From assembly GCF_032842345.1 (NCBI RefSeq), contig NZ_WBKO01000001.1, positions 868,001 through 932,000 on the forward strand: a DNA stretch of 64,000 nt, written 5' to 3'. Below, piece after piece: positions 28,907-37,091 of the stretch. Made by a program: the position numbers and the translations under genes. This DNA is from Methanoculleus caldifontis (lineage in GTDB: Archaea > Halobacteriota > Methanomicrobia > Methanomicrobiales > Methanoculleaceae). The notes beneath the pieces were generated by a model, which was not told the DNA's origin, ran no database searches, and was given only the letters and a program-made list of their open reading frames with translations. Position 1 is the first letter of the stretch. Each line of letters begins with the position of its first letter.

Positions 28907-30706
28907 ATGAACGGCTACGCAGAGAAGATCCTCTACGTCGATCTCGCGAGGGAGCGGACGATGGAGGAACCGTTTCCCGAAGAGTGGAGACGGGCGTACA
29001 TCGGGGGCAGGGGGCTCGGGGTCCGTATCCTCCAGGACCTGGTGGATCCGCGGATCGACCCCCTCGGCCCGGAGAACGTGCTCGTCTTCGCCACCGGGCC
29101 GGCCGCAGGAAGCGGCCTCCCGCTCGGGTCGCGGTATGACGTCGTCACGAAATCGCCGCTGACCGGGACGTCGACCAGCGCGAACTCCGGCGGGAAGTTC
29201 GGCACCAGCATGAAACGAGCGGGCTACGATGCGGTCGTCTTCCGGGGCCGGGCGGAGCGGCCGGTCTACCTCTTCCTCGATGACGGGCGTGCGGAGCTCC
29301 GGGACGCATCGGGGCTCTGGGGGATGACGACGAGCGAGACCTCCGCGGCCCTGCAGGAGGATCTCGGCGACCCCGGCACGAGCGTCGCCTGCATCGGCCC
29401 CGCCGGCGAGCGCCTCTCCCGGATCGCCGCCATAATCAACGAGAACTCCCGGGCCGCCGGCCGCGGGGGCGTCGGCGCCGTGATGGGGTCAAAGAACGTA
29501 AAGGCGGTCGCGGCCCGGGGGAGCGGCCGGATCACCGTCGCCGACCGCGACCGGTTCCTCGCCCTCAAGAAGGAGGTCGCGGATAAGATCCGGGAGAACG
29601 CCATCTCGGGCGGAGGGCTTCCGCGGTTCGGGACGGCCGTCCTCGTGAACATCGTCAACGAGAACTACATCCTCCCGGTCCGGAACTTCCAGAGCGCCCA
29701 CTTCCCGAAAGCGGAGAAGATCTCGGGCGAGCAGATGGCCGACACCATCCTATCGGGGAAGATGGGGTGCCAGACCTGCGTCATCCAGTGCGGCCGCGAC
29801 ATCGAGATCGAGGGGAAGCGGACGGCGGGGCCGGAGTACGAGACGATCTGGGCGTTCGGCCCCGACTGCGGGATCGACGATCTTCGCGCCGTCTCGGAGG
29901 CGAACAACCTCTCTAACGATCTCGGCCTAGACACGATCTCTGCCGGGTCGACGATCGCCTGCGCGATGGAACTCTCGGAGAAGGGCTACATCGACGAAGA
30001 CGTCCGGTTCGGCGACGCGGAGCAGATGGTCGATCTCGTCCGGCGGATCGCCTACCGCGACGGCATCGGCGACGAGCTTGCCGAAGGCTCTTTCCGCTTC
30101 GCGAGGAAGCACGGGCACTCCGAACTCTCCATGAGCGTCAAGCGGCAGGAGCTCCCCGCATACGACCCCAGGGGGCTGCAGGGGCACGGGCTTGCCTACG
30201 CGACCTCGGTCAGGGGCGGCGACCACGTTTACGCCTACCTGATCGCCCCCGAGGTGCTTGGATCGCCGGAGAAACTCGACCCTTACTCGAACGAGGGAAA
30301 AGCGGTCTGGACGAAGACGTTCCAGGACCTCACGGCATTCATCGACTCGGCGGGAGCCTGCCTCTTCACCTCGTTCCCGCTCGGCGCGGCGGACTATGGG
30401 GCCATGGTCTCGGCGGTCACCGGCTACGAGATCGACGCCGCTGGGGTGCTCCGGATCGGCGAGCGGATCTGGAACATGCAGAAACTCTTCAACCTGAGAG
30501 CCGGGTGCAGCCGGGAAGACGACACCCTGCCGCCGCGCCTCCTCAACGAACCGCTCACCGAGGGCGCCCCGAAAGGCCGGGTCTGGGAGCGCGAGCCCCT
30601 CCTCGACGACTACTACCGGGCCCGGGGGTGGGACCGGGAAGGGCGGCCCACGCCGGAGAAACTCCGCGAACTCGGCATCGGGGAGGAGGCGGTGCCTGCT
30701 CCCTGA
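28907..30706 (+). CDS. aor: Tungsten-dependent aldehyde:ferredoxin oxidoreductase
   Basis: This 599-residue AOR-family enzyme oxidises aldehydes to acids with ferredoxin as acceptor, using tungstopterin and one 4Fe-4S cluster. The first domain has the pterin-binding GGRGLGVRIL and TGPAAGSGLPLGSRYDV segments. Cluster ligands are C288, C291, C295 and probably C485. GGTGAT lies 6 bases before the ATG. The particular aldehyde is not predictable; the MoaD-like gene lies divergent upstream. Confidence 0.94.
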   Translation: MNGYAEKILYVDLARERTMEEPFPEEWRRAYIGGRGLGVRILQDLVDPRIDPLGPENVLVFATGPAAGSGLPLGSRYDVVTKSPLTGTSTSANSGGKFGTSMKRAGYDAVVFRGRAERPVYLFLDDGRAELRDASGLWGMTTSETSAALQEDLGDPGTSVACIGPAGERLSRIAAIINENSRAAGRGGVGAVMGSKNVKAVAARGSGRITVADRDRFLALKKEVADKIRENAISGGGLPRFGTAVLVNIVNENYILPVRNFQSAHFPKAEKISGEQMADTILSGKMGCQTCVIQCGRDIEIEGKRTAGPEYETIWAFGPDCGIDDLRAVSEANNLSNDLGLDTISAGSTIACAMELSEKGYIDEDVRFGDAEQMVDLVRRIAYRDGIGDELAEGSFRFARKHGHSELSMSVKRQELPAYDPRGLQGHGLAYATSVRGGDHVYAYLIAPEVLGSPEKLDPYSNEGKAVWTKTFQDLTAFIDSAGACLFTSFPLGAADYGAMVSAVTGYEIDAAGVLRIGERIWNMQKLFNLRAGCSREDDTLPPRLLNEPLTEGAPKGRVWEREPLLDDYYRARGWDREGRPTPEKLRELGIGEEAVPAP

Positions 30707-30712
30707 TACGAT

Positions 30713-31150
30713 CTACTTTTTTGTATGCCACCCGCCCGTCGCTTCGGGGATGCAGTCGATCTCGGGGGAGTAGGGCTTGATGTCGAGCACCGGGGTCCCG
30801 TCCAGGGCATCGAGCCCCCGGACGATCAGGACGCCGCCTTCCCGCCTGACGAAGTCGACGATCCCGAGGCCGATCGGGTTCGGCCGGGCGGGCGAGCGGG
30901 TGGAAAAGACCCCCTTCTCCCGTGTCTCTCCCGGCGGCGTCGCGTGGAGCAGCCCGCGCTCCGCCCTGTCAAGCCAGTAGAGAACGATGAGGTGGCTGCT
31001 CCGCTCCACGTCCAGAAGCCCCGGCATGTAGGCGTCGTGGATGTGGATCTCGGCGATGGTATCCGCGAGCCGCCCCTGGCGCGGGGCGTCGCCCCTGACC
31101 CGGTAGGGTGACCGGACGACGCCGATGGGGATGCACTCGATCCCGGTCAT
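30713..31150 (-). CDS. trmO: tRNA (N6-threonylcarbamoyladenosine-37) N6-methyltransferase TrmO-like
   Basis: The 145-residue protein matches the TsaA/TrmO family: it opens IPIGVVRSPY and has GLLDVERSSHLIVLYWLDRA, GVFSTRSPARPNPIGLGIVDF and LDALDGTPVLDIKPYSPEID. TrmO methylates t6A37 in some tRNAs using SAM. It overlaps the ribonuclease HI gene by 4 bases and converges on the aldehyde oxidoreductase; a T-run (about 30717-30722) at the junction can end the oxidoreductase transcript. Confidence 0.9.
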   Translation of the reverse strand: MTGIECIPIGVVRSPYRVRGDAPRQGRLADTIAEIHIHDAYMPGLLDVERSSHLIVLYWLDRAERGLLHATPPGETREKGVFSTRSPARPNPIGLGIVDFVRREGGVLIVRGLDALDGTPVLDIKPYSPEIDCIPEATGGWHTKK

Positions 31151-31572
31151 GCAGCTCCCCTCTCCGCATCGAGCGTCTCGTTGCAGAGGCGGTCCGCGAC
31201 ACAGATGCAGGGATGCTCCCGCGGGACGTTCTCGAACCTGACCTCTGCGAAGTCGCGCATCCGCTGCCGCACCTCGTCGGCGAGGGCCGCCAGGTGGTCT
31301 TTCGTGATGCGATACCGGCCGGTGAGCTGGCGGACGACCAGCTCGGAGTCCGACCGGACCGTAAGCCTATCCCGGGTGAACGCCCGGGCGGCCTTCAGGC
31401 CGTTGATGATCGCGTGGTACTCGGCCACGTTGTTGGTCGTCTTCCCGATGAACCCGGAAGATCCGGCCACGACCGAGCCGCCCCGCACGATCACGTACGC
31501 CCAGGCGGCGTCGCCGGGATTTCCCCTCGATGCGCCGTCGGTATACAGCGTCACCGGATCGGCCGTCGCCAT
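31147..31572 (-). CDS. rnhA: Ribonuclease HI family protein
   Basis: This protein of about 141 residues has the RNase HI signature LYTDGASRGNPGDAAWAYVI with the first catalytic Asp, Glu in NNVAEYHAIINGL, and Asp in VRSDSELVVRQL, followed by a late Asp region. It should cut RNA in RNA-DNA hybrids. The start ATG 31572 is favoured over ATG 31602 because GGAGG lies 8 bases before it. It is co-transcribed with trmO. Confidence 0.9.
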   Translation of the reverse strand: MATADPVTLYTDGASRGNPGDAAWAYVIVRGGSVVAGSSGFIGKTTNNVAEYHAIINGLKAARAFTRDRLTVRSDSELVVRQLTGRYRITKDHLAALADEVRQRMRDFAEVRFENVPREHPCICVADRLCNETLDAERGAA

Positions 31573-31705
31573 CGCGGGAGCCTCCTGCTCTCTTTGCACC
31601 ATCTGCCGTGATCATCGATCTCTGGAGGGTTATTGGTATCGCTCCCGGTAGGCGGGGGCCGGCCACCGGAAGATGTTAATATCCCCGTGCAGTAAGGGCA
31701 GGCCT

Positions 31706-32410
31706 ATGCTGGATTCGGGGCGTATCATTGAGGATAGAGCATTGCGGGACCGCCTGAGCGTCTTCGAGGACCGGACCGATGCGGGGCGGCATCTTGCGGC
31801 GACCCTCTCGTCGATGGAGACGCTCGCTGAACCCGTGGTCTGTGCCATCCCTGCCGGGGGCGTGCCTCTCGGGCTTGAGGTGGCGCGGGCGCTCAAGGCC
31901 CCGCTCCGGATGGCTGTGGTGCGGAAGGTGCAGGTTCCCTGGAACCCCGAGGCCGGGTTCGGTGCCGTGACCTGGGACGGTCGGGTCTTCCTGAACCGCC
32001 CCCTCCTCGCGGGGCTCAATCTCCGGGACGCCGAGGTGAGTGCCGCAGTCGCGAAGGCCAGAAAGAACGTCGAAGAACGGCTGGAGAAGTTCTCCGGCGG
32101 CCGGCAGGAGCCGGACCTCGAAGGTCGGGTCGCGATCCTGATCGACGACGGCCTCGCGACCGGGTATACGATGCTCGCCGCGGTCGAGGCGGCCCGGGCC
32201 GAGTCGCCCCGCCGGGTCGTCGTGGCGGTTCCCACCGGCTCCCTCCATGCCGTCAACTTCATCGCCCGGAAGGCGGACCTCGTCGTCTGTCTGAACATCC
32301 GGACCAGCCCCGCCTTCGCGGTGGCCCAGGCGTACGAGCGCTGGCACGACCTCACCGACCAGGAGGTGGAGGAACTGCTGATCCAGGGGCGGGATATGGG
32401 GCTCCTCTGA
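31706..32410 (+). CDS. Phosphoribosyltransferase-fold protein
   Basis: The 234-residue protein has the PRPP-binding signature VAILIDDGLATGYTMLAAVEAAR (about residues 145-167) with the two acidic residues and the PPi loop PAGGVPLGLEVA near residue 49. Type I phosphoribosyltransferases with this layout act on purines or have regulatory roles; the substrate is not clear. The start at ATG 31706 lies 26 bases after a TTAATATCC TATA box (31676-31684), so the message is leaderless; the in-frame ATG 31673 lies before that box. Confidence 0.85.
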   Translation: MLDSGRIIEDRALRDRLSVFEDRTDAGRHLAATLSSMETLAEPVVCAIPAGGVPLGLEVARALKAPLRMAVVRKVQVPWNPEAGFGAVTWDGRVFLNRPLLAGLNLRDAEVSAAVAKARKNVEERLEKFSGGRQEPDLEGRVAILIDDGLATGYTMLAAVEAARAESPRRVVVAVPTGSLHAVNFIARKADLVVCLNIRTSPAFAVAQAYERWHDLTDQEVEELLIQGRDMGLL

Positions 32411-32527
32411 CGCATACGGAGAACGGCCGGCGGAGGATCGCCCCGGTGCCGGAGGCCGGTTGTCGTCCCGCTCGCCGTAACAGGTATATACGGCCTCTCC
32501 CCACGGGGTGCCGGAGGCGCACTGCGT

Positions 32528-33019
32528 ATGCAGAGACTGACCATAGAGGTTGATTTCGACCGGTTTCCCCTGGAGCACACCTGCGACGGGGAGGATCTCT
32601 CCCCGCGGATCACCGTCCGGGGGTCGGATGCCCCCTATCTTGCCGTCATCGTGGACGACCCGGACGCGCCGAGGGGCACGTTCACCCACTGGCTCGCCTG
32701 GAACATCCCGTCGGCCGGCGAGATCCCGGCGGGCGTCCCCCCCGAGCCCCGGGTCTCCCATCCGATCCGGGCCGTCCAGGGAACGAACGACTTCCGGAGG
32801 ACCGGCTATGCAGGTCCCTGTCCCCCGAAGGGGGCGTCGCACCGCTTCTTCGTCAGGGTCTGGGGGGTGGAGAAGGAACTCGACCTCCCGCCGGGGGGCG
32901 GGCGGGCGCGGCTCGAGAACGCGCTCGCAGCCGCGGCCACCGGTTACGGCGAGACGATGGCGGTCTACAGCCGGAGAACGGCGATCGAGACGCCTCCGGG
33001 GAGAGGGACCCGGACCTGA
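32528..33019 (+). CDS. PEBP family protein 1 (YbhB/YbcL type)
   Basis: The 163-residue phosphatidylethanolamine-binding-like protein keeps the family's pocket motifs: VDDPDAPRGTFTHWLAWNIP (about residues 41-60) and CPPKGASHRFFVRVW (about 99-113). It lacks a signal peptide. It is the first of three tandem paralogues and the only one with both DPDxP and the pocket histidines. A TATA-like GGTATATACGG lies upstream near 32484. The ligand is unknown. Confidence 0.9.
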   Translation: MQRLTIEVDFDRFPLEHTCDGEDLSPRITVRGSDAPYLAVIVDDPDAPRGTFTHWLAWNIPSAGEIPAGVPPEPRVSHPIRAVQGTNDFRRTGYAGPCPPKGASHRFFVRVWGVEKELDLPPGGGRARLENALAAAATGYGETMAVYSRRTAIETPPGRGTRT

Positions 33020-33069
33020 GCGTCCTCCTCTCCACCATCTTTTTATCTCCCGGTGCCGAGAACCGCACC

Positions 33070-33537
33070 ATGAGCACAAACGTCACCAAACTGATCGTCT
33101 CACTCCGTTCAGCGGAGTTTCCCATCTGGAACACCTGCGACGGCCCCGATCACTCTCCCGAACTGAGGATACGGGGGTTCACCCCGGAGACGCAGTCGAT
33201 GGCAGTCTTTGCGCTGAACCCCTTCGAATCCGGGTGCTCCTTCACGACCTGGATCATCTGGAACCTCCTGCCGACAGCCCTGCTCCCGGAGGGCATTCCG
33301 GTGCAGGGCGTCGTGGCCGCTCCCATCAGTGCCGTCCAGGGGACGAACGATTACGGGACCATCGGCTGGCGCGGCCCCTGTCCTCCCCGGGGAGAGACGC
33401 ACCGCTATATCTTCAAGGTCTACGGGCTCGACGCCATGCTCGACCTCGCGGCCGGCGCGGACAAGCACGACCTCATCGCTGCGATGCAGGGACATGTCCT
33501 CCAGTTCGGCGAGACCGCTGCCACGTACTCCCGGTGA
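33070..33537 (+). CDS. PEBP family protein 2, pocket motif changed
   Basis: The 155-residue paralogue has the PEBP layout, with NTCDGPDHSPELRIRGF, AVQGTNDYGTIGWRGPCPPRGETHRYIFKVYGL and a C-terminal helix. The first pocket motif reads FALNPFESGCSFTTWIIWNLL, without DPDxP and without the following His, while the second (PPRGETHRY) is intact. Its own TATA box (TTTTTATC, 33040-33047) lies 26 bases before the ATG, so it is expressed on its own. Confidence 0.85.
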   Translation: MSTNVTKLIVSLRSAEFPIWNTCDGPDHSPELRIRGFTPETQSMAVFALNPFESGCSFTTWIIWNLLPTALLPEGIPVQGVVAAPISAVQGTNDYGTIGWRGPCPPRGETHRYIFKVYGLDAMLDLAAGADKHDLIAAMQGHVLQFGETAATYSR

Positions 33538-33593
33538 CGACACGCACCCTTTATATATCTGGCTCCGGAAGGAGAGTACCGACGGAGCCTGAT

Positions 33594-34052
33594 ATGAAGC
33601 CGAAACTGGTAGTGAAACTGGATTTTGAAGAGTTCCCGGCCGAATACACCTGCGGGGGGACGAATCGCTCGCCCCCGATCCGGATCGAAGGGATCCTCCC
33701 GAACATCAAGTCGCTCGCGGTCCTCGCGACGGCGAGCCCCGAGGACGGGCCGTCGCGGGTGGCATGGGTGATCTGGAACCTCCCCGCCGTCGAAGAGATC
33801 CCGGCGGGGATCCCTGCGGAAGAGACGATAGAATCGCCTCTCCATGCCATACAGGGCAGGAACGACTTCGGTGCCCTCGGCTACCGGGCTCCCTGCCCGG
33901 AGGCCGGGACGGGCGAGGCGTACCTCTTCCGGGTCTACGCGCTCGATCTCGATCTCTCCCTCGAGCCCGGCGCCACCTGGGAGGAGATGGTCCGGGCGAT
34001 GGAAGGGTCGATAAACCAGACCGGGGAGGTCATAGCCTTCGCCACCGGGTAG
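33594..34052 (+). CDS. PEBP family protein 3, both pocket motifs lost
   Basis: The 152-residue paralogue keeps NRSPPIRIEGI, VIWNLPAVEEIPAGIP and QGRNDFGALGYRAPCP, so the fold is clearly PEBP. The first motif reads LATASPEDGPSRVAWVIWNLP and the second PEAGTGEAYLFRVYAL; the acidic and histidine pocket residues of both are gone. A TATA box (TTATATAT, 33551-33558) and a GGAG before the ATG give it its own expression signals. Confidence 0.85.
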   Translation: MKPKLVVKLDFEEFPAEYTCGGTNRSPPIRIEGILPNIKSLAVLATASPEDGPSRVAWVIWNLPAVEEIPAGIPAEETIESPLHAIQGRNDFGALGYRAPCPEAGTGEAYLFRVYALDLDLSLEPGATWEEMVRAMEGSINQTGEVIAFATG

Positions 34053-34072
34053 CGGCGGGGGCCTGCGACCAT

Positions 34073-34089
34073 CACCCAAAAAATTGGTG
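34073..34089. terminator. Two-way terminator between PEBP 3 and the CBS gene
   Basis: CACCCAA (34073-34079) can pair with TTGGTG (34084-34089) around an A-rich loop, with one bulged base. On the minus strand the loop reads as a T-run. It sits between convergent genes. Confidence 0.45.
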
Positions 34090-34098
34090 CTGCCCCCC

Positions 34099-34551
34099 TT
34101 ATGTGGGCATGGGGGGGCTCTCTTTCTTCATGGGCGGGCTTTGTTTCTCGATATTCTTTGCGATAGCAGACATCTCCTCTCCCAGCATGCGGATGATGTC
34201 GTCCATCGTGACAATCCCAATCAGTCTCCCGTTGTCGTCGACGACCGGCATCCGCCTGATGCCTTCTGAGGTCATCTTCTGGATGGCCTCGTAGATCCCC
34301 ATGCTGTCCTGGAAAGTGATCACGTCCCGGCTCAGGATATCGCTCGCCCGGACCTCGCCCGGATCCTTCTCCCGGGCCATGACCCTGACCGCGAGATCGC
34401 GGTCGGTAAGTATGCCGGTAGGCCGGTTGTCTCCGGTGACGACGACGACGCTTCCGACGTTCTTCTCCCCCATGATCTTTGCCACCTCCACCGCCGGCGT
34501 GTCCGGCGAGACGGCGACGACCTGCTCACGGCAGCATTGCACAATTCCCAT
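34099..34551 (-). CDS. CBS-domain pair protein
   Basis: The 150-residue protein is two CBS domains back to back: VAVSPDTPAVEVAKIMGEKNVGSVVVV...GILTDRDLAVRV and VITFQDSMGIYEAIQKMTSEGIRRMPVVDDNGRLIGIVTMDDIIRML. Such pairs bind adenosine nucleotides and act as sensors. The Lys/Pro-rich tail (QSPPMKKESPPMPT) is unusual. The start ATG 34551 has GGAGGT 10 bases before it; a longer upstream frame is not protein-like. Confidence 0.9.
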   Translation of the reverse strand: MGIVQCCREQVVAVSPDTPAVEVAKIMGEKNVGSVVVVTGDNRPTGILTDRDLAVRVMAREKDPGEVRASDILSRDVITFQDSMGIYEAIQKMTSEGIRRMPVVDDNGRLIGIVTMDDIIRMLGEEMSAIAKNIEKQSPPMKKESPPMPT

Positions 34552-34703
34552 ATCCGTTACCTCCGTTGACGACGTCGATTCATGCCGGTATGGTATATGA
34601 ACGTAACCCGTACCACCCGGCCCCCGCTTGATCTTCACCGCTGCGACGTTTCGTTCGGGTGCTCGAAAAAGTTTATCCGGGTCCGGGAACGAACCGTATT
34701 CCC

Positions 34704-35279
34704 ATGACGAAGCGATCGATCGGTCCACGGACCCTCCTCTATCCTCACCCCGACCTGATCATCGGGACCTACGGCCCGGACGGGCGTCCGGACGCCATGG
34801 CCGCAGCGTGGGGCGGAATCTGCTCTTCCCGCCCCCCGGCGGTCGCGGTCTCGGTCCAGAAAGTCCGGCAGACCTACGAGAACCTGATGCGTGAGCGCGA
34901 GTTCACGATCAGCATACCCTCGGCGGATTACGTCAGGGAGGCGGACTACTTCGGGATCGTCTCCGGCCGGGATACGGACAAGTTTGCGGCGACCGGCCTG
35001 ACGCCGGTGAAGGGCGACCTCGTGAACGCCCCGTACGTCGGGGAGCTCCCGGTCGTTCTCGAGTGCCGGCTCCTCCAGACGGTCGAGATCGGCATGCACA
35101 CCCAGTTCATCGGGGAGATCCTGGACGTGAAGGTGGACGAGAGCGTCCTCGGCGAAGACGGCAAACCCGATATTGAGAAGATCCGGCCGTTCGCCTACGA
35201 CTCGATGCGGCAGGAATATTACGGGTTCTCCGGCGTGCTCGCGAAGGCCTTCTCGGTAGGGAAGGAGGTGAATCGATAG
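34704..35279 (+). CDS. Flavin reductase-like FMN-binding protein (flavoredoxin type)
   Basis: The 191-residue protein has the split-barrel flavin reductase pattern: PHPDLIIGTYGPDGRPDAMAAAWGGICSSRPPAVAVSVQ, FTISIPSADYVREADYFGIVSGRDTDKF and VGELPVVLECRLLQ. Methanogen members bind FMN and may pass electrons from ferredoxin or F420 systems. A TATA box (TTTATC, 34672-34677) lies 30 bases before ATG 34704, so the transcript is leaderless; the earlier in-frame ATG 34659 lies before it. Confidence 0.88.
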   Translation: MTKRSIGPRTLLYPHPDLIIGTYGPDGRPDAMAAAWGGICSSRPPAVAVSVQKVRQTYENLMREREFTISIPSADYVREADYFGIVSGRDTDKFAATGLTPVKGDLVNAPYVGELPVVLECRLLQTVEIGMHTQFIGEILDVKVDESVLGEDGKPDIEKIRPFAYDSMRQEYYGFSGVLAKAFSVGKEVNR

Positions 35280-35399
35280 GTTCCGGAACCGGAAAAATCC
35301 CTGCTATATCTTATTTAAATCGTGGTATCGCGCTTTTTGTTCGGCAACATTGTATCAGCATGTTTTTATGGGGTCATGCCCGTATAGATCGATCCGGAG

Positions 35400-36854
35400 A
35401 TGTTGCCGACAGCCAGGTATTCCGTACTCTACGTCGATGACGAGTTGACCCTTCTCGACGTCGGCAAGGCATTCCTCGAAGCATCGGGTGCGCTCAGCAT
35501 CGAGACGGCGCCTTCCGGAAGAGATGCCCTTGCCCGGCTGGACGAGCTGGCGCCAGACGCCGTCATCGCCGATTACCGGATGCACGACATGGACGGGATC
35601 GAGCTGCTCAAAGAGATCCGCCAGCGCTTCGGGGATCTCCCGTTCATCCTCTTCACCGGTCGCGGCCGCGAGGAGGTCGTCGTGGAGGCGCTCAACCACG
35701 GCGCGGACGGCTACGTCCAGAAAGGGGGCGACCCGCGATCGCAGTTCGCCGAGCTCGAACACCTGATCGTGCAGGCGGTAGAGCGCCGGCGGGCCGTCCT
35801 GGCGCTGCGGGACTCGGAGGAGCGCTACCGGGCGCTCTTTGAGGGGGCGAACGACCCGATCTTCATCTTCGAGGGCGACCGGTTCGTCGACTGCAACTCA
35901 AAGGCCCTTGAGACCTTTCGCTGCACCAGAGAAGTCCTGATCGGGAGGAGACCCTGGGAGCTCTCGGCCCCCATCCAGCCCGACGGCGTCCCGGCGCGGG
36001 AAAGCGCCGTCGAGAAGATGAAGGCGGCGTATGCCGGAGAGCCGCAGTTCTTCGAGTGGCGGATTCACGGGCCGAGCAGCAGGATTTATGATACGGAGAT
36101 GAGCTTGAGCCGACTCGATGTGAAAGGCCCGCCCCGCCTCCAGGCCATCGTCCGGGACGTCACCGACCGGAGGCGGACGGAGAACGACCTGATCGCCGCG
36201 AACCGGAAGATGCACCTCCTCTCCAGTATCACCCGGCACGACATCCTCAACCAGCTGACCGTCCTCCAGGGATATCTGGGGCTGACACGGGACCAGACGG
36301 CGGATCCTGTTCTTCTCGGGTACCTGGACCGGCAGGAGACGGCTATCGAGTTCATCCGGCGCCAGATCGCGTTCACCCAGGACTACCAGGACCTGGGGGT
36401 CCGGGCCCCGGAGTACCAGGACCTCGGCGACTGCATCGCCCGTGCGGCAAAAGGCCTCGCCCTTGACCTCATCCTTCTTGCCGGGGTGGACGGGGTCGAG
36501 GTCTACGCCGATCCGATGCTCGAGAAGGTCTTCTACAACATCTTTGAGAATACGCTCAGGTACGCCGGACCGGCGCCGACGGTCCGGGTCGGCTGCTCTC
36601 GCCAGGACGGCGGTCAGGTCGTCGTCGTCGAGGATGACGGGCCGGGGATACCGGCGGGTGAGAAGGAGAAGATATTCGCACGTGGTTTCGGGAGAAACAC
36701 CGGCCTCGGTCTCTTCCTCGTGCGGGAGATCCTCGCGACGACCGGGATCGTCATCCACGAGACCGGTGAGGCCGGGAGGGGCGCACGCTTCGAGCTGCTG
36801 GTCCCCGAGCGGAACTGGCAGGTCCGGGCCGGCGGGACGGCAGCAGGCCCCTGA
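35400..36854 (+). CDS. Sensor histidine kinase with N-terminal receiver and PAS domain
   Basis: The 484-residue soluble protein has, in order, a receiver domain (about 7-125, phospho-acceptor D58, DD at 13-14, K108 in YVQKGG), a PAS domain (about 138-255), a phospho-acceptor helix with H280 (SSITRHDILNQL) and an ATPase domain with N box NIFENTLRYA and G boxes DDGPGIP and GLGLF. There is no membrane segment. This receiver-first layout is common in Methanomicrobiales. No response regulator is next to it. Confidence 0.92.
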   Translation: MLPTARYSVLYVDDELTLLDVGKAFLEASGALSIETAPSGRDALARLDELAPDAVIADYRMHDMDGIELLKEIRQRFGDLPFILFTGRGREEVVVEALNHGADGYVQKGGDPRSQFAELEHLIVQAVERRRAVLALRDSEERYRALFEGANDPIFIFEGDRFVDCNSKALETFRCTREVLIGRRPWELSAPIQPDGVPARESAVEKMKAAYAGEPQFFEWRIHGPSSRIYDTEMSLSRLDVKGPPRLQAIVRDVTDRRRTENDLIAANRKMHLLSSITRHDILNQLTVLQGYLGLTRDQTADPVLLGYLDRQETAIEFIRRQIAFTQDYQDLGVRAPEYQDLGDCIARAAKGLALDLILLAGVDGVEVYADPMLEKVFYNIFENTLRYAGPAPTVRVGCSRQDGGQVVVVEDDGPGIPAGEKEKIFARGFGRNTGLGLFLVREILATTGIVIHETGEAGRGARFELLVPERNWQVRAGGTAAGP

Positions 36855-36858
36855 ACCG

Positions 36859-37023
36859 TCACCGCCGGCGGTCCCGTTTCGTCTCGACCCACCGCTTCCG
36901 TTTCCCGCACCGCTCGCACCGCTGCTCCCACTCGATGACGTTCGAGGAGTACTCGTCGTATCCGCGTTTTCTGCCCCAGCGATGGAGCCCGATCCTGCAG
37001 AGGATGAGGCCGATGGTCGTCAT
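36859..37023 (-). CDS. Small zinc-ribbon-like protein (DUF1660-like)
   Basis: The 54-residue basic protein has Cys9, His14, Cys36 and Cys39 (LCRIGLHRW ... CERCGKRKRW), a probable zinc site resembling small DUF1660 proteins. It is encoded on the same strand downstream of the radical SAM gene with a gap of 68 bases. It may be an independent gene or a substrate or partner of that enzyme; only the position supports the latter. Confidence 0.6.
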   Translation of the reverse strand: MTTIGLILCRIGLHRWGRKRGYDEYSSNVIEWEQRCERCGKRKRWVETKRDRRR

Positions 37024-37091
37024 GGTCGCCGGGAGAGAGGTCTTCTTCAGGGAGGATGAATGTTCCCCATCGCGAGAGCCGGGATCTCCCG

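Noticed and set aside
32550-33593. A single 500-codon frame running from inside PEBP 1 to the end of PEBP 3
   Set aside because: Only its last 152 codons match PEBP; the front part is an off-frame shadow of PEBP 1 and 2.
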